Below are positions 1 through 11,873 of a DNA stretch of 64,000 bases, in pieces (position 1 is the first letter of the stretch; the number at the start of each line of letters is the position of its first letter). Position numbers and translations under genes: made by a program. Source of the stretch: Otatea glauca (taxonomy: Eukaryota > Streptophyta > Magnoliopsida > Poales > Poaceae); contig CM070723.1 of NCBI GenBank assembly GCA_036346275.1, positions 496,001 through 560,000 on the forward strand, written 5' to 3'. The notes under the pieces are model-generated. The model saw only the letters and a list, made by a program, of their open reading frames with translations, was not told where the DNA came from and did not search any database.

Positions 1-198
1 CCGCTTCTAGACAGTTAGAGAGTCGCATGTTTTGGGCGCGTCCGGGACTCGGTTTTCATCTTTGGTTCTTGAGTTTTAGTCTTGGAGTCGTTCGTAGTCG
101 ATCTTTCGCCGTCCTCTTGATATTCCTCGTTCTTCCTATCGAGGTAGATATCGTGACGTGAGGTATTTTACGGTAGGAGATCCAGCGACCTTCTTGGG

Positions 199-828
199 AT
201 GGTCGGCTTTTGCACCACGGCATGCCAACTCGGTTTGACTCATAGATCATCTACTAGAGTTGCTCTTGATCTTGTTAAGTCTAAGCGTCGGAGAGACACT
301 CGAGTCGGTCTTCTTACGTGGATCGGCACTCGAGGCGTCGTGTGGTTCAGTATTGGGTTCCCAAGTCTTCACTCTATCCCAGTACTGAGTCATCTTTCTC
401 TCTTGTGTCTTGATCAGGTTGGTCGGATGGGGAAGGGAGATGTTTGGATTGTTGACTCCGGTTGTTCTCGTCATATGACCGGAGATTCTCGATGGTTCTC
501 TTCCCTAGTCCGAGCCCCCGGTGATGAGTTAATCACTTTTGGGGATGCATCTTCAGGTAGAGTCATTGCTAAAGGTACCATCTGCATTAACCAAAATTTC
601 ATTCTTAAAGATGTTGCCTTAATAAGTAAGCTGCAATACAATCTGCTCTCTGTTTCTCAGCTTATCGATGACTCTTTCGAGGTAAGCTTCAAGAGTAATG
701 CATGTAGAATCATTGATTCATCAGGAGGGTTAGTTTGCGGGATTTCTAGATTTGGGAGAGTCTTTCGTGCTGATTTTTCCGCTTCTTCGGGAGACTCTCT
801 TCGATGTTTGATTGCTACGAGTCCGTGA
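199..828 (+). pseudogene. copia protease remnant (aspartic protease)
   Basis: The best stretch starts near position 430 and reads VDSGCSRHMTG, the active-site block of copia aspartic proteases, with the catalytic Asp codon at about 454. It continues through a recognisable protease body (LLSVSQL near 640-660) toward the GAG-pre-integrase segment. That segment continues in another frame from about 836 (RRLGHIGFDYLT), so a frameshift separates the two. The upstream 200 bases of this frame do not look like gag, so the listed ATG is not a real start. This is one module of a dead polyprotein. Confidence 0.75.
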
Positions 829-835
829 TCTCTCC

Positions 836-1660
836 TTACGGCATAGGAGACTTGGTCACATTGGTTTTGATTATTTGACCCGAGTTAGCGTACCACGATC
901 TCATTCGGGTTTACCCAAACTCAAGATGGTCAAAGACTTAGTTTGCTCTCCTTGCCGACATGGCAAGATGGTTCTTACTTCTCATCCTTGATCCGTAGTG
1001 ATGGTGATGCACGAGACAGCTTTTACATATGGACCTTTGTTGGTCCAAATAGAGTCACATCGGCAGGGGAAGTGGTATGTTCTTGTCATCGTTGATGATT
1101 TTTCTAGATACTCTTGGGTATTCTTCATGGCCTCAAAGGATGAGACTTTTCTCACTTGAGGGTTTGGTCGATAAGTTGTCTATTGAGCTCCCGGTGCATT
1201 CTGAGCTATCTGCAGTGATAATGGCACGGAGTTCAAGAATTCCTACTTTGAGAGTTTTTGTGAGAGTGCGGTTTAGAGCATCGCTTCTCTTCTCCCTCGC
1301 CCCTCGTGAGAATGGTGTAGTGGAAAGGAAGAACGAGGACCACGTTGAGATGGCGGGACGATGCTAGATGAGTCTGATACTCCTAGGAAGTTTTGGTGAG
1401 GCTATAGCTCTTTGCTTGCCATGTTTCTAATCGCGTGTTTTGAGAGCACATTTGCATCGCACTTCTTATGAGTTGAGGTATGGCGAAAGCCCGGTGTGTC
1501 TCATTTTCGCGTTTTGGTTGCAAGTGTTTTATCTTGAAGTCAGTAACCTAGATAAGTTTGAGTCTCGCTCTTACGATGGTATCTTTCTAGGTTACTCGTC
1601 TTCTTCTCGTAGCTATAAGTGCAGGTGTTGATGCGCATAGGATCATAGAGACTGTGATGT
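836..1660 (+). pseudogene. copia GAG-pre-integrase and integrase remnant
   Basis: Fragments in shifting frames match the copia integrase region: a LGHIGF block with the Cys of a zinc-binding motif near 940-960, a SDNGTEF-like block near 1215-1235 (with frameshift), and RENGVVERKN near 1305-1330, which is the standard block following the integrase core. The last recognisable piece (1560-1625) is the post-core DGIFLGYSSSSRSYK segment. At least four frame changes or stops occur, so the integrase is non-functional. Identification rests on motif order between protease and reverse transcriptase. Confidence 0.7.
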
Positions 1661-2080
1661 GACCTTTGATGAGGCTAGCCAGAGCTAGACACGATGTTTG
1701 AGCTCTTCTTCTTCCTCCAAGACCATTTTGTAGAGGATGAGGATGATGGAGATGATGGTGTTCCACGATCCAGTCCCTCTACACCGAGGTGCCTCCTGTT
1801 TCCATTTCTCGCACCTCGGGGAGACCACCTTTGTCTTCTCGCTCTCCTTGGTGAGTGGCTCTGTTCCTATCTCTTACATTCAAGAGGTAGAGGCCATACG
1901 CTCCCGGTCCTCCCGTCATATTCGAGACGTCATCCTTCCGATCGGATGATTGGCGATTTGTTCGAGCGTGTCACACGCTCAAGAACGGCTGTGCCCTCCT
2001 ACATCTTCACTCGCCTTTGTTGCCTCCTTTGGTAGAAGGATATTTCTCATGCATTATCCGATGAGTCGTGGATTAATGCT

Positions 2081-2695
2081 ATGCATGAGGAACTTGAGAA
2101 CTTTGAGAGGAACAAAGTCTGGCAGCTTGTAGAGCGCCCATCTGTTCATAATGTCATTGGGACCAAGTGGGTGTTCAAAAACAAGCAGAGTGAGGATGGG
2201 GTTGTCATTCGCAACAAGGCTAGGCTAATTGCACAGGGCTTTTCTCAGGTTGAGGGTCTTGACTTTGAGGAGACCTTTGCCCCTGTAGCTAGGCTAGAGG
2301 CTATTAGGATCCTGCTTACATTTTCTGCATCCCGGGGCTTCAAGCTCTATCAAATGGATGTCAAGAGTGCATTTCTCAATGGCTATATTGAGGAAGAGGT
2401 TTATGTCAAACAACCTCCAGGATTTGAGAACCCCAAGTTTCCGAGTCATGTTTTCAAGCTTTCCAAAGCTCTGTATGGACTCAAGCAGGCCCCCAGAGCA
2501 TGGTATGAGAGGCTCAAGTCTTATCTTCTCAGCCATGACTTTAAAATGGGCATAGTAGACAAAACTCTGTTCATCAGACACCATGAGTCTCATTTTCTTC
2601 TTGTCCAGATTTATGTGGACGATATCATTTTTGGTGGATCCTCTCATTCTCTTGTCTCTCGGTTTTACGATGTGATGAGTCTGAGTTTGAGATGA
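2081..2695 (+). pseudogene. copia reverse transcriptase fragment
   Basis: A 204-codon open stretch encodes most of a copia reverse transcriptase (RVT_2). The N-terminal EELENFERNKVWQLVERP block, TKWVFKNK, KARLIAQGFSQVEG, ETFAPVARLEAIR, QMDVKSAFLNG, LYGLKQAPRAWYERL and the catalytic YVDDIIFG box (about 2612-2635) appear in the expected order. It is the best preserved part of the element. The frame is lost at about 2690, where a short deletion removes the link to the following FEMSMMGELSYFLGF segment, visible in another frame at 2684-2730. The first ATG is internal to the polyprotein and not a true start. Confidence 0.9.
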
Positions 2696-2699
2696 GTAT

Positions 2700-3551
2700 G
2701 ATGGGCGAGTTGAGCTACTTTCTTGGCTTCCAAATCAAGCGGACTCGGGAGGTACTTTCTTGCATCAAGGTAAATATACGTGACCTCTGAGGCGCTTTGA
2801 CATGTCGATGGGAAGCCGGTGATGACTCCTATGGCCACCACTTTTGTTCTCGAGCCCGATGAGGATGGTGAGCTTGCTTGATCAAAAGGAGTTTGAGTAT
2901 GATCGGCTCCTCTTGTACCTCACCGCTTGAGGCCGGACATACATTTCATTTGTGTGTGCATGCGCTCGATTTCAAGCTTCTCCTCGCGCCTCTCACCGCC
3001 AAAGGTCAAGCGCATCTTCGTGTACCTTCGTGCCACCACCGATTATGGTATTTGGTACTCTTCTTCTTCTTGTCTATCTCTTAGAGCCTTTTCCGATGCA
3101 CGACTTTCTTTGGTGTAGGATAGATAGGAAGAGCACTTCGGCACTTGCCAATTCATTGGCACTTCTCTTGTTTCTTGGTCATCTAGGAAGCGATGCAGGG
3201 TTGCAGATCCACCTTTGAGGCCGAGTATGTTCTTTGCGACCGATTCTTTGTAGCAGTGCTCTGGATGAGATCGACCTTGTGGGACTATGGGTTAGAAATA
3301 GAGAGTGTGCCACTTTTCTCGTGACAACACTTCACTATTTGCATTGCTAAAAACCCGAGTGCAACATTCTCGGACCAAGCACATTGATATTAGATATCAC
3401 TTCCTTAGAGACCATGTGGAGAAGGAGATATCGCGCTTCGATTGTAGAGAGACCTCCAGGTTAGCGATATCTTCACCAAGCCTTTGGATAGCTCCAGGTT
3501 TGTTGCTTTGAGGAGTGAGCTTGGAGTCGTGAGCCCATCTGACTTATCTTG
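2700..3551 (+). pseudogene. copia RNase H remnant
   Basis: After the RT frameshift, scattered pieces in all three frames correspond to the copia RNase H. They include a DRKSTS block near 3121-3138 and the NP-VQHSRTKHIDIRYHFLRDH block near 3352-3415. A final segment (about 3460-3551) reads DIFTKPLDSSRFVALRSELG and ends in a stop close to 3549. Several indels prevent a continuous frame. The terminal wording is typical of SIRE/Maximus polyproteins. Confidence 0.75.
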
Positions 3552-5377
3552 AGGGGAGCTGGTTTGTATATTATGTACTATATATTTTCCTCCAAAGATT
3601 TCCTTTCTTTTTCGGGTGACTTTGGGCTTGTTTTCTTAAGTTGAGTTTACTCACTTAGACTTTTAGCATGTCTTCCATGGACCTCTTATCTTATGCTTTA
3701 GGTTGCTATCATGCGTGATTAGTCGTTCTCTCTTCTCTCTAGGTTGAGTTCCCTCACGGTCTTATAAGTCTAGCAGTTTTTGGGCCTCCTGGTAGGCAGT
3801 GCATGTGCACTCCTTAGTTGGAATCTAGAGTCGACTTCCCTATGTCGATCCTTGTGGAAGATAAGAGCCATCGAGCCGTAGTGAGTCTCTTCTATCTTAT
3901 CTATGCTCAATAGCCATCCAGTCTTGCGGTTTCTCGACTTCTTCTCCTCATTCTGCTTTTTCCGTTGTTATTGAGTTCATTCGGGTTTTCTTTATGCCTA
4001 ATCTTGATAATAACTCAACTTTAACCAGATTTGAGCCTAAAATTGATTCATTTGTTGAGGAGGAGTTTGGGAATATGTTCATGCATTGCATTTAGACTGC
4101 ATTTTCTGTTTTATGAGCTTTGTCTATTATGCAATTGATTCAATCTTCATGTAATGCACCTTGCTACATCTTTAAAGAAAATCACTAGCTTAGGTCTATC
4201 CAAGTCCATCTATCATACTAAGCTTGTTAAAATCTGAAAATTGAAAATCTTAAATGAAAAACATGTTGCTTTTTCTTGTTAAGTTTCTTCTCTAGAGGTT
4301 TTTACCATGAATTGTGAATTTATAGAGTTCTCTAGAGTCCCTATAGCAACTTGGGTGAAACTTGCTTGATCCATATTTTAGTCCTTCAAAATTGCTCATA
4401 TGTGCTAAAATAAGAAAAACTTGACTCTTTTTGTGCAAAATTGAACTCAACACTATATATTCTCTAGACGCCTCCCATTGCACTTGGGATGAACTTGGAA
4501 TATATAGTGTATGACCAAGATCATTCTCTTAAGAGTTACTCTTGGAGTGATCGAACATGGCTTGAGTCAACCATTAAGAAATGCAAATAACAAAAACATA
4601 AGTGGGTAAAGAATGCAAATAATGTCAAACATTTGCACCCCGCTATGTCTTTTAAAAAATCAAAGAAGAAGAATTTGCATGTATTGAAAAATGAGCTCGA
4701 AGGACTCTATATGTACTTCAAGATTCCTCAAAGTGTTGAGTAGGTTGAACTCTAGGTTCTCCATTTGATCCTATGAATGGTGCTGGCTTCTAGCTTTGAA
4801 ACTTTTGCTAAGTTTTGCACTTGTTCAAATCTTGCTAAAATAAAATCTTGTAAACCAAGCTTGTGAGCAAAATGAATTTGTTCTTGGAGACATCCTAGTT
4901 CAGTCATTTTCTAAATTGACTAGCTTGGTGTCATATCTTGTCATTGCGATCAATTGGATAATCTTCAAAGCTCACTTAGGTTGCATTTCATGCATACAGA
5001 TATAAAGGGGGAGAAATCAAAAAAAAAATCATTTTGATGCCTATATTGCCAAAAGGGGGAGAAAATGTAGAAAAGGCATCATTTAAAATGTAGAAAAGGG
5101 GAGATAAAAATGTGAAAGCTTGTTGATTCTTATGATCTTTGTAAATCTTTGCTATCTCTTATGGATCATAATCACATTTGGCACTTATGATTGGTTTTTA
5201 GAGCTTTTGTGGAAAACTTGCTCTTTTCATGGTCTTGCTCTAAAATCTTACTGCCAACTTGGTCATGATTTTATATATTTCTCTCTGGACCAAGTTTGGT
5301 TTTGCAATCAAATTGCTTTACAAACTCAAATTTATGCCTTTTCGTGTGTTTGTCAATATACTCATCAAGGGGGAGAT
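3552..5377 (+). other. 3' non-coding region of the Maximus element
   Basis: About 1.8 kb lie between the polyprotein stop and the LTR. The stretch is AT-rich and carries no recognisable protein domain. SIRE/Maximus elements often have an env-like ORF or long spacer here, but I see no transmembrane or coiled-coil frame to support one. It contains repeated purine-rich motifs (5004-5012, 5047-5058, 5090-5104) and ends with the polypurine tract at 5366-5376, directly before the LTR. Confidence 0.6.
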
Positions 5378-5566
5378 TGAAAGACCATGTGGAGGTCTAT
5401 CCCTGATGGTGATGAGTAATTGACTGTGGTTTAGCATGTTGTGCTTGAATTTGAGTTTGATCCGAGTGGTCAGGTGTTTAGCTGGTCGGAGACCAGTTGT
5501 CCGACTCCCAGTGGTGGAGGCTTTCACCGTCGAGAGGAGACCGGTCGTCCGACCCAGTGGTGCAGG

Positions 5567-5780
5567 CTTTGGCTAGTTGGAAGACCAGCCATCCGACCCC
5601 GAGTGGTCGGGACGAAGACCAGTGGTCAGACCCCGAGTGGTCGGGACGAAGACCAGTGGTCAGACCTCGAGTGGTCGGGACGAAGACTAGTGGTCAGACC
5701 TCGAGTGGTCGGGATGGAGACCAGTGGTCAGACCTCGAGTGGTCGGGATGGAGACCAGTGGTCAGACCATGTGTGGTCAG
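5567..5780 (+). repeat. 34-bp tandem repeat in the LTR U3
   Basis: Five to six head-to-tail copies of a 34-bp unit with core GAGTGGTCGGGAC and GACCAGTGGTCAGAC. Unit starts are at 5601, 5635, 5669, 5703 and 5737, with diverged copies on either side. The period is not a multiple of three, so apparent repeat proteins read here are not coding. Its position upstream of the LTR TATA box resembles enhancer-type repeats in retrotransposon U3 regions. Confidence 0.9.
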
Positions 5781-6404
5781 GGTTTTGCTGGTCAGCATAG
5801 TGTATATCTTTCTGTTGAGATGGATATGTGTTGTTGGACATTGCTATGTGATGTGGTTTCCTTGTCTATGATGGTTGCAGGACTTTGGAGCTAGGTTATG
5901 GTGAGGCGAAGGGGATCGGGACTAGGTGGGAGAGCCGAGGTCCGGATGATCAAGGTGTCGCCAAAGATGACCGAGGCCGGGAGTAGGCGCAAGCCGAGGA
6001 GACAAAGGAATGGATGAGATGCTAACTTGGAGCTGCTCTGATCTAGGAGGACCGTTGGATCGCGGTCGGGAAGATAGAGTGGCGGGTCAAGTTAGTGTGA
6101 GTTAAAAGCGTGCAAAACCCGTTGTGTTGTTGGGTTTGGGTGAGCCCATGCATAGCTTTGTGAGTGGGTAAAATCTCACCCTTGATGGAGTGCTCTAGGG
6201 TTTAGAGGCTCATCCAAGGGTGGTAGGTGTTCAAGCACGCTATGAATAGACAGGAGAGGGGTGTCTCCTTGGGGGTGGCGGTGAGGAAAGTCTACGTGAG
6301 TAGTTGAGAGTTGTTGAGAGTGATGTGTAAGGATCAAATCCGACTCTTGGATGTTGGCTTAGGATTGAAGCGGAACATCCAAAGGTGGGAATTGATCCTG
6401 TCAC

Positions 6405-6413
6405 TATAAATAG
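6405..6413 (+). promoter_or_regulatory. LTR TATA box
   Basis: TATAAATAG lies in the middle of the LTR, about 70 bases before a GTAAACCTCC/AATGAAAT region that could mark R/U5. This is the expected U3 promoter position for a copia LTR. The element is dead, but the promoter could still fire. Confidence 0.6.
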
Positions 6414-7715
6414 AGGGTAGGGCGCCTCCTCGGTGAAGGTTGTGAAGGTTACGAGGTTTTCTTTGCTCGTTTGAGTTTTGCCCACTTTGTTGTGAGGCTT
6501 TGTAAACCTCCCTTCCGAAATGAAATGTTCTTCACTTATATTCTTGTTTCATTTCTCTTACGTATTTACATTACGCACTTAAATTCTGTTATCTAAATTC
6601 CGCATTTACTTACTTGCAATTTACTTTACGTAATTTGGATTTGCCTCATCTCCTTCTACATGCTTTTGAGTCCTTTTTGAAATTCATGATTCATGAACTC
6701 TTCTCTGGATTCGGTGCTTTCAATCATTTAGGCAATCCTTGCGTTCTTGTTGCAAGTTGTAAATCTGTGTTCTTAAAGTGCGTAAACGTGTGACTTGCAG
6801 TTCGTTAGTCTTGATTGTCTTCTGGTTCTTATTGCCAAGGATGAAAGATTGCTGGATGAATCTTCTATAGATCATATCCCAATCATCTAGGCAATCTACA
6901 ACCTCTTCTATTCAGTTTTGGAAGAAACCAATTTCTGTGCCTAGTTTTCAGATAGTGTTTCTATCTGTTTGAATGGTTGTTTCTTCGTGTACTTACTTGC
7001 TGTGATTTGTGGAGAGTTATCCAAGGATATTCTGTGCATCAACTTCCACCAGCAAGTTAGGGGTGAAGTCCGTGTTAGTGACTCTGTTTTGGGTGTTGCA
7101 TTTGTTAAACTGAAAAGGGACGGAACCTTGGTATCAATTCCTTCGATTGATGACTGAAATAGGTTCCTGACATCCTTAGGGAGGTGCACACCAAGTTTCA
7201 CTGTTTTGGATCACCGATCAAAAGTTACATCGATTTACTTTTTAAGATCGTGCTGATTTTATTGTTCATCCGACCGGTCTTGTTCATCCGACCTCTGTAG
7301 GTCGGACGTCTTTATTCATCGATCGGCAGTCTTCGCTCATCTAAGCACTATTCACCCGAGTCTTGTTCATCCGACCTCCGCAGGTCGGGCGTCTTTGTCG
7401 TCCGTCGGGATCTTTATTCACCCGAACACTTGGGTCGGAGTCTTGCTCATCCGACCACTTCGGTCGAGTCTTGTTCATCCGACCGATCTTGACGACCGAT
7501 TCGCGATCTTGTTCATCCGACGAGCTACCCGACCGGTCACGATTTCTTGCTCATCCGACCTTAATCGGTGAGCCTCTGCTTCATGAATTTGCACGATCGA
7601 TGGTTCAGTTCTTTCTTTACGGTCTTTTGGTGGATTGAATTCTAGGGAGAGAATTTATTCGAAAATTTTATTTGGCTCCTATTCACCCCCTCTAGTCGCC
7701 TTTTTCGATCTTTCA

Positions 7716-8240
7716 GGATGACATACTGCTGCCCGCGCGGCGTTCGACCCGCCCGGCGCCGACTACACCAGGGGCTTGCGCCGCGCGATTGTCCTGTCGG
7801 AGATGGGCGCGTACCTTCGCAGAGCGGGAGGCGGCGGAGGTCGCCGTCGCCGCCGTGCTCGCGAGGCGATCTTGGCGGCGTGATGCGTGGAGAGATCAAG
7901 GGCAACACCTTCGGTCATGCGGATCCTCCCTGTTTATTTCCTTGTTTGATTCGCTCTCCTTCCAAATATGTAGTACATACAGTTTTGGCAATTCAAGTAT
8001 GATTTTCTTGCATGCAGATCCTCTATGTTTATTTCCTTATTTGATTCGCTCTCCTTCCAAATATGTAGTACGTACAATGTGATCACAAGATTATTTATTA
8101 TTAAGTGTTATATTCATACTTATCTTTTATTTAATTGATAAGCAGATGTACTGCCGTCGTAGAGTTAGCACTGGTACTATACTAGTAAACTACTATATTA
8201 GATATTGTTTACACTAAAATTTAGCAAGACATAACCGATT
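7716..8240. other. unassigned stretch between two retroelements
   Basis: The first 190 bases are GC-rich and unlike either neighbour. One frame reads AAFDPPGADYTRGLRRA, which looks like gene-derived sequence, but I cannot name it and it stops soon after. The second half is AT-rich and holds a direct duplication of about 66 bp (7917-7983 and 8013-8079) with around 90 percent identity. No intact gene is present. Confidence 0.4.
7917..8079 (+). repeat. two-copy direct repeat, 96-bp period
   Basis: Two copies of a roughly 66-bp segment beginning ATGC(G/A)GATCCTC and containing TTTGATTCGCTCTCCTTCC start at about 7917 and 8013. They are separated by about 30 bp of less similar sequence. It is probably a local tandem duplication; function unknown. 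Confidence 0.85.
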
Positions 8241-8888
8241 TGTCAGGTTAAGGATAGAATTAGATATTTCTCACCGATGTCAGTAAAAAAAGGGAAAAGC
8301 TTAGTTAAAGATAGAATTGTGATCGATGATTGATTCGAAGATGGAATTTAATATGTACAAAAGCCGATACGGATCACAGCTGGCAACACATTGGATAAGA
8401 ATACGATCGGCTTATGCACTATAAAAAGGGGATCAAGGACGAGCAGAGAAACAATCAATCAATCAAACAAGTCGCATCTACTTTTATCTACATATTCCTA
8501 TCAACTAGGAGTAGCCTTATAATTTACATTTCTTGTAATTCGTCGTTGATCAATAAAGTTGTGCATCGCTGATTGTTGATCTTCTCCAATTACGGCAGGT
8601 TTTGTTTTCTCCGATCTTGTTGCGCATCATCTTTTTCGAAAAAATCTACCTTTATTAACCATCTAATCAGCCCTAACAAGTTGTTTAGATTTATCGTTAC
8701 CTTTATTTAATCGGTTTTACGTAGCTGTTTAGATCCTTGCCAATTATCACATTAGATCGGCTTTGAGCATATTTTCCATCGATCTTGTCGATTACAGGAT
8801 CAAATCGGCTGGCACGCCTCAAACCTCTTGAACCCGGCATTCGTTTGTGTTTGAGCTAATCAATCCATCGTCATATTTTTCGACACCA
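8241..8888 (+). repeat. 5' LTR of the gypsy element (approximate)
   Basis: Proposed start is TGTCAGG at 8241; proposed end is the GACACCA at 8882-8888. This gives TGTC/GACA inverted ends. A TATA box (TATAAAAAG) lies at 8420 and AATAAAG at about 8551. TTTGGCTCGCCTGGTGGGAC at 8895-8914 follows directly, in the place and style of the primer-binding segment of grass gypsy elements. The start could be off by tens of bases because no 3' LTR is available for comparison. Confidence 0.6.
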
Positions 8889-8920
8889 CACAATTTTGGC
8901 TCGCCTGGTGGGACGCGATG

Positions 8921-11697
8921 TCTTCTACCGAAAAATCAATTCCGTCGTCCGATCTCAACACTGAAGCTATAATCATCCCAACATTGGACGATTTGACACT
9001 AGAATAGCGCAAGGAGATTGAGGATCGGAAAATCGCGCTCGAGGAAATGATGCTAAGTTTCTATCAAAAAACTCAACATGGCGTCACCCCAAAAAACCGC
9101 ATTGCCGATGGTCCATCCCCTCGGCGACACGAGGACTACCGATACATCGGTAAGTCGATACATACCTGCACAAGCTGAATTATCTATCATGATTAATCAA
9201 TCTGTGTACCATGCTTTGATCAACCAATCATCGGCTCTAGTAACAACTCTTAAGCTGATGATAGTCAATAGTGTTAATACTATAGCTCAAGAGCTAGCAT
9301 CGACCGAAAATCTGCTCGATCTAATACAGACCCTACCAAATTACCTTGTCTATTCGGTAGCACAAAGCCCGCAAAACCCGGTGTTAATGGCCGATCCTAA
9401 GCCATCAGTTACAACTCCCTCTCTTACCATGTTACCAACCTAGCTGACCATAATATTACCACGAGATCCTCGTACAAGTGGGGTTGTGCATTATCAAGCA
9501 TATACCGATGCCGCTAAGTTGGATGTATCAGCCAACTTATCACCATCGGGGTCGTTTTACGCTTTCCCCAATCGGTTCTACAGCCGATTGAAACCCCTAG
9601 GCACCCACAGTACATCGAGCCTATTCCGCAGAGGAATATGGCTTCATACAAGGTTGTAACGTACTCAAAACCCTTTGTTCTAGCAACAGAGCCGACTGCT
9701 AAGAGAACCAACGTAGGCTATGAGCAACCTCATCAGCTCCCATCGGCTCTAGTGACCTATCAGCTTGAACTTACGCTCGGAGGACAGAATGCTAATTACG
9801 AGCATAATTGGTAAACTTCTAACACTATATCGGTTAATACAGTGAATTGGGCTGATCAGATATCCACTGTATTATGAGACCAATTTGGCATGCAGCCTAA
9901 AGGGAAGGTTACAGGCTATCGGAAGTTGTACCCTGATTATATTTATCGAATGTCTTATCCTAATAACTTCAAAGTTCCTGATTTTACGAAATTCTCAGGA
10001 GATGACTCCCTCACCACTTTAGAGCATGTCAGACGTTTTATCACATAGTGCGGTGAAGATACTCAGTCCGAATGACTAAAAATTAGGTTATTCTCATTGT
10101 CTTTGTCAGGAACTGCTTTTACATGGTTCATAAGCTTACCCTCAAATTCGGTTAATTTTTGGACCGATTTGGAAAGCCGATTTCATGAGTACTTTTCTCT
10201 CTAGAAGTTTAGAGCTTATGATTTCTGATTTAAGTTATGTTTCTCCAGAAATTTGGGGAATTGGTTACAGATTATATTAAGAGATTTAGAGAATTAAGAA
10301 ATTTATATTTTAGTGTTTCTTTGCTTGATAATCAGTTAGCCGACTTAGCATTCCAAGGGTTAATTCCCCAACTAAAGGGAAACTTCAGCAAACAGGAATT
10401 TATCGATTTAAGTAACCTGTTGCATAGGGTATCGGTTCAAAAAAAGCCGTTTTACCGATAAAAGAGGCTATAGAGATAAGTTTAAAAATAATAGTAAGAA
10501 CAAGGATAAAGATAAAGCTAAGGTCAACCTCGTCGAGTACGGCTCGAGTGATTCATCTAAAGACGACGAGGCTGAAATAAACATAGCCGAATGGGTTAAG
10601 GGGTCTAAGAAGTCACTAGTCGGTTCCTAGCTCAAGTCAACTAAAAATAAGTCGGAAGTAAAATATGCTTTTGATGTTTCTAAATGTGACCGTATCTTTG
10701 ATTTATTACTACAAGAAAAAATAATACGGTTGCCTGAAGGACACACCATGTCGTTGGCTGACGAAATTAAAAGCGAAGGTATTGCAAATGGCATCATTCT
10801 TTTTCTCATAATACTAATGATTGTAATACTTTTCGACAGCAGGTACAATCGACTATAGAGGATGACCGACTCAAATTCGCAGAAGAACCGACGATACAGT
10901 TGGATGCCAATCCTTTTCCAATCAATATGGTCCAATGTTCAGAAAAAGGAAAAGAGCCAATACAAGATACGGAGTCAAAAGTTGCACGTCATGTTAACAT
11001 TCAGTTGAGCTCTAGCAGAAAGGAGACCCTGAAGATCACGGTTGACTCACTGCAAATAGAAACTGATCGTGAAGGAAGGAATTCAAGGACCATCAAGCCA
11101 AAGGAAGACTTGCAAATCGACAAGTGGTACAATAGCGAGAGAGCATCGCCACCACAAAAGCCTATTCACAAGCTGAAGCCAACCTTCCCCTAGCTATTAG
11201 AAAAGTATGAAAGAAGAAACAACAGGGCACATTATCCTGCACGCCGATCAGATAATATGTATTGGCCTAACAATCTATAAAAGGCTCACCAACGATGCCC
11301 CTTTTGGCAGTTCTGTTGGGAGAGATGGTCAGCTCTGCCGTCACCATATACTTGTCCGAGGGAACATTATCCACGCCAAGATGACTAGCAACGGCGGTCG
11401 GCTAAAGATAGAATATCTGAGTCAATGCAGGACCGTCATAATGAAGTCCATAAAGGATCGGTCCATAAAAGGATTTCTAGACCAATCCAGTCGCAAACAT
11501 GATTGGAAAAAGGGTCCAGTTCTACGGCCAAGATTAATTTGGCAGAAAAACTACGTGAGCCGATTGAACCTAAACTAAGATGGTGTTTTCCAAGGCTTAG
11601 CCGATCACAACGCAGACAACTTCAAAGGCTAATGACCCAGGAGATGAGAGAAGCCGAGCATGAAAAACAAAGAGATGAAGCCTTCAATGAACTCTAG
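8921..11697 (+). pseudogene. gypsy gag remnant
   Basis: An ATG at 8921 (MSSTEKSIPSSDL) opens just after the primer-binding site and meets a stop at about 9006. Further downstream (9930-10250) a Retrotrans_gag core is readable: NNFKVPDFTKFSGDDS, then LEHVRRF, then an FTWF-like segment, interrupted by several stops. Basic, low-complexity sequence fills 10440-11690. No clear CCHC knuckle could be confirmed. The gene is clearly broken; length and order fit a Tat gag. Confidence 0.7.
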
Positions 11698-11873
11698 CCG
11701 GTTAAAATCGCTAAAAAGAGTGGAGGAGAAAGGAACCGGTTGAAGATGAGTTTGATTCAATCGATGATCTGGATTCACCCGTGATTCGGGATGATTCTTC
11801 ACCTTTGATGGATATCAATATTGTGTTCACTCTGCCAGCCGAATTTAAAATAAGTACATCATCGGCTAAATAG

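Larger units (their letters stand above)
1..7715 (+). mobile_element. 3' part of a decayed Ty1/copia SIRE/Maximus retrotransposon
   Basis: Degenerate copia polyprotein remains run in the order protease, integrase, reverse transcriptase, RNase H, followed by about 1.8 kb of non-coding 3' region, a polypurine tract and a 3' LTR. The 5' LTR and most of gag lie outside the window. The frame is broken many times by stops and small indels, so no full polyprotein can be made. The RNase H C-terminus (around 3340-3551) includes a readable HSRTKHIDIRYHFLRDH block. The 3' untranslated region contains several AAGGGGGAG-type purine runs (about 5004, 5047, 5367), a feature of the SIRE/Maximus lineage. Lineage is inferred from RT and RNase H wording and this 3' layout, not from a tree. 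Confidence 0.88.
5378..7715 (+). repeat. 3' LTR of the Maximus element (2338 bp)
   Basis: It begins TGAAAGA immediately after the polypurine tract and ends TCTTTCA, giving a 7-bp terminal inverted repeat bounded by TG and CA. The end (CCCCTCTAGTCGCC followed by TTTTTCGATC) is typical of this LTR class. A TATA box lies at 6405. Two internal repeat zones occur, 5567-5780 and 7260-7580. No primer-binding site follows position 7715, so this is a 3' LTR. The 5' partner is outside the window and the target duplication cannot be checked. Confidence 0.85.

Noticed and set aside
5441..5871. Repeat protein frames rich in SGRDEDQWSD
   Set aside because: They are produced by a 34-bp tandem repeat inside an LTR, read in two frames; not coding.
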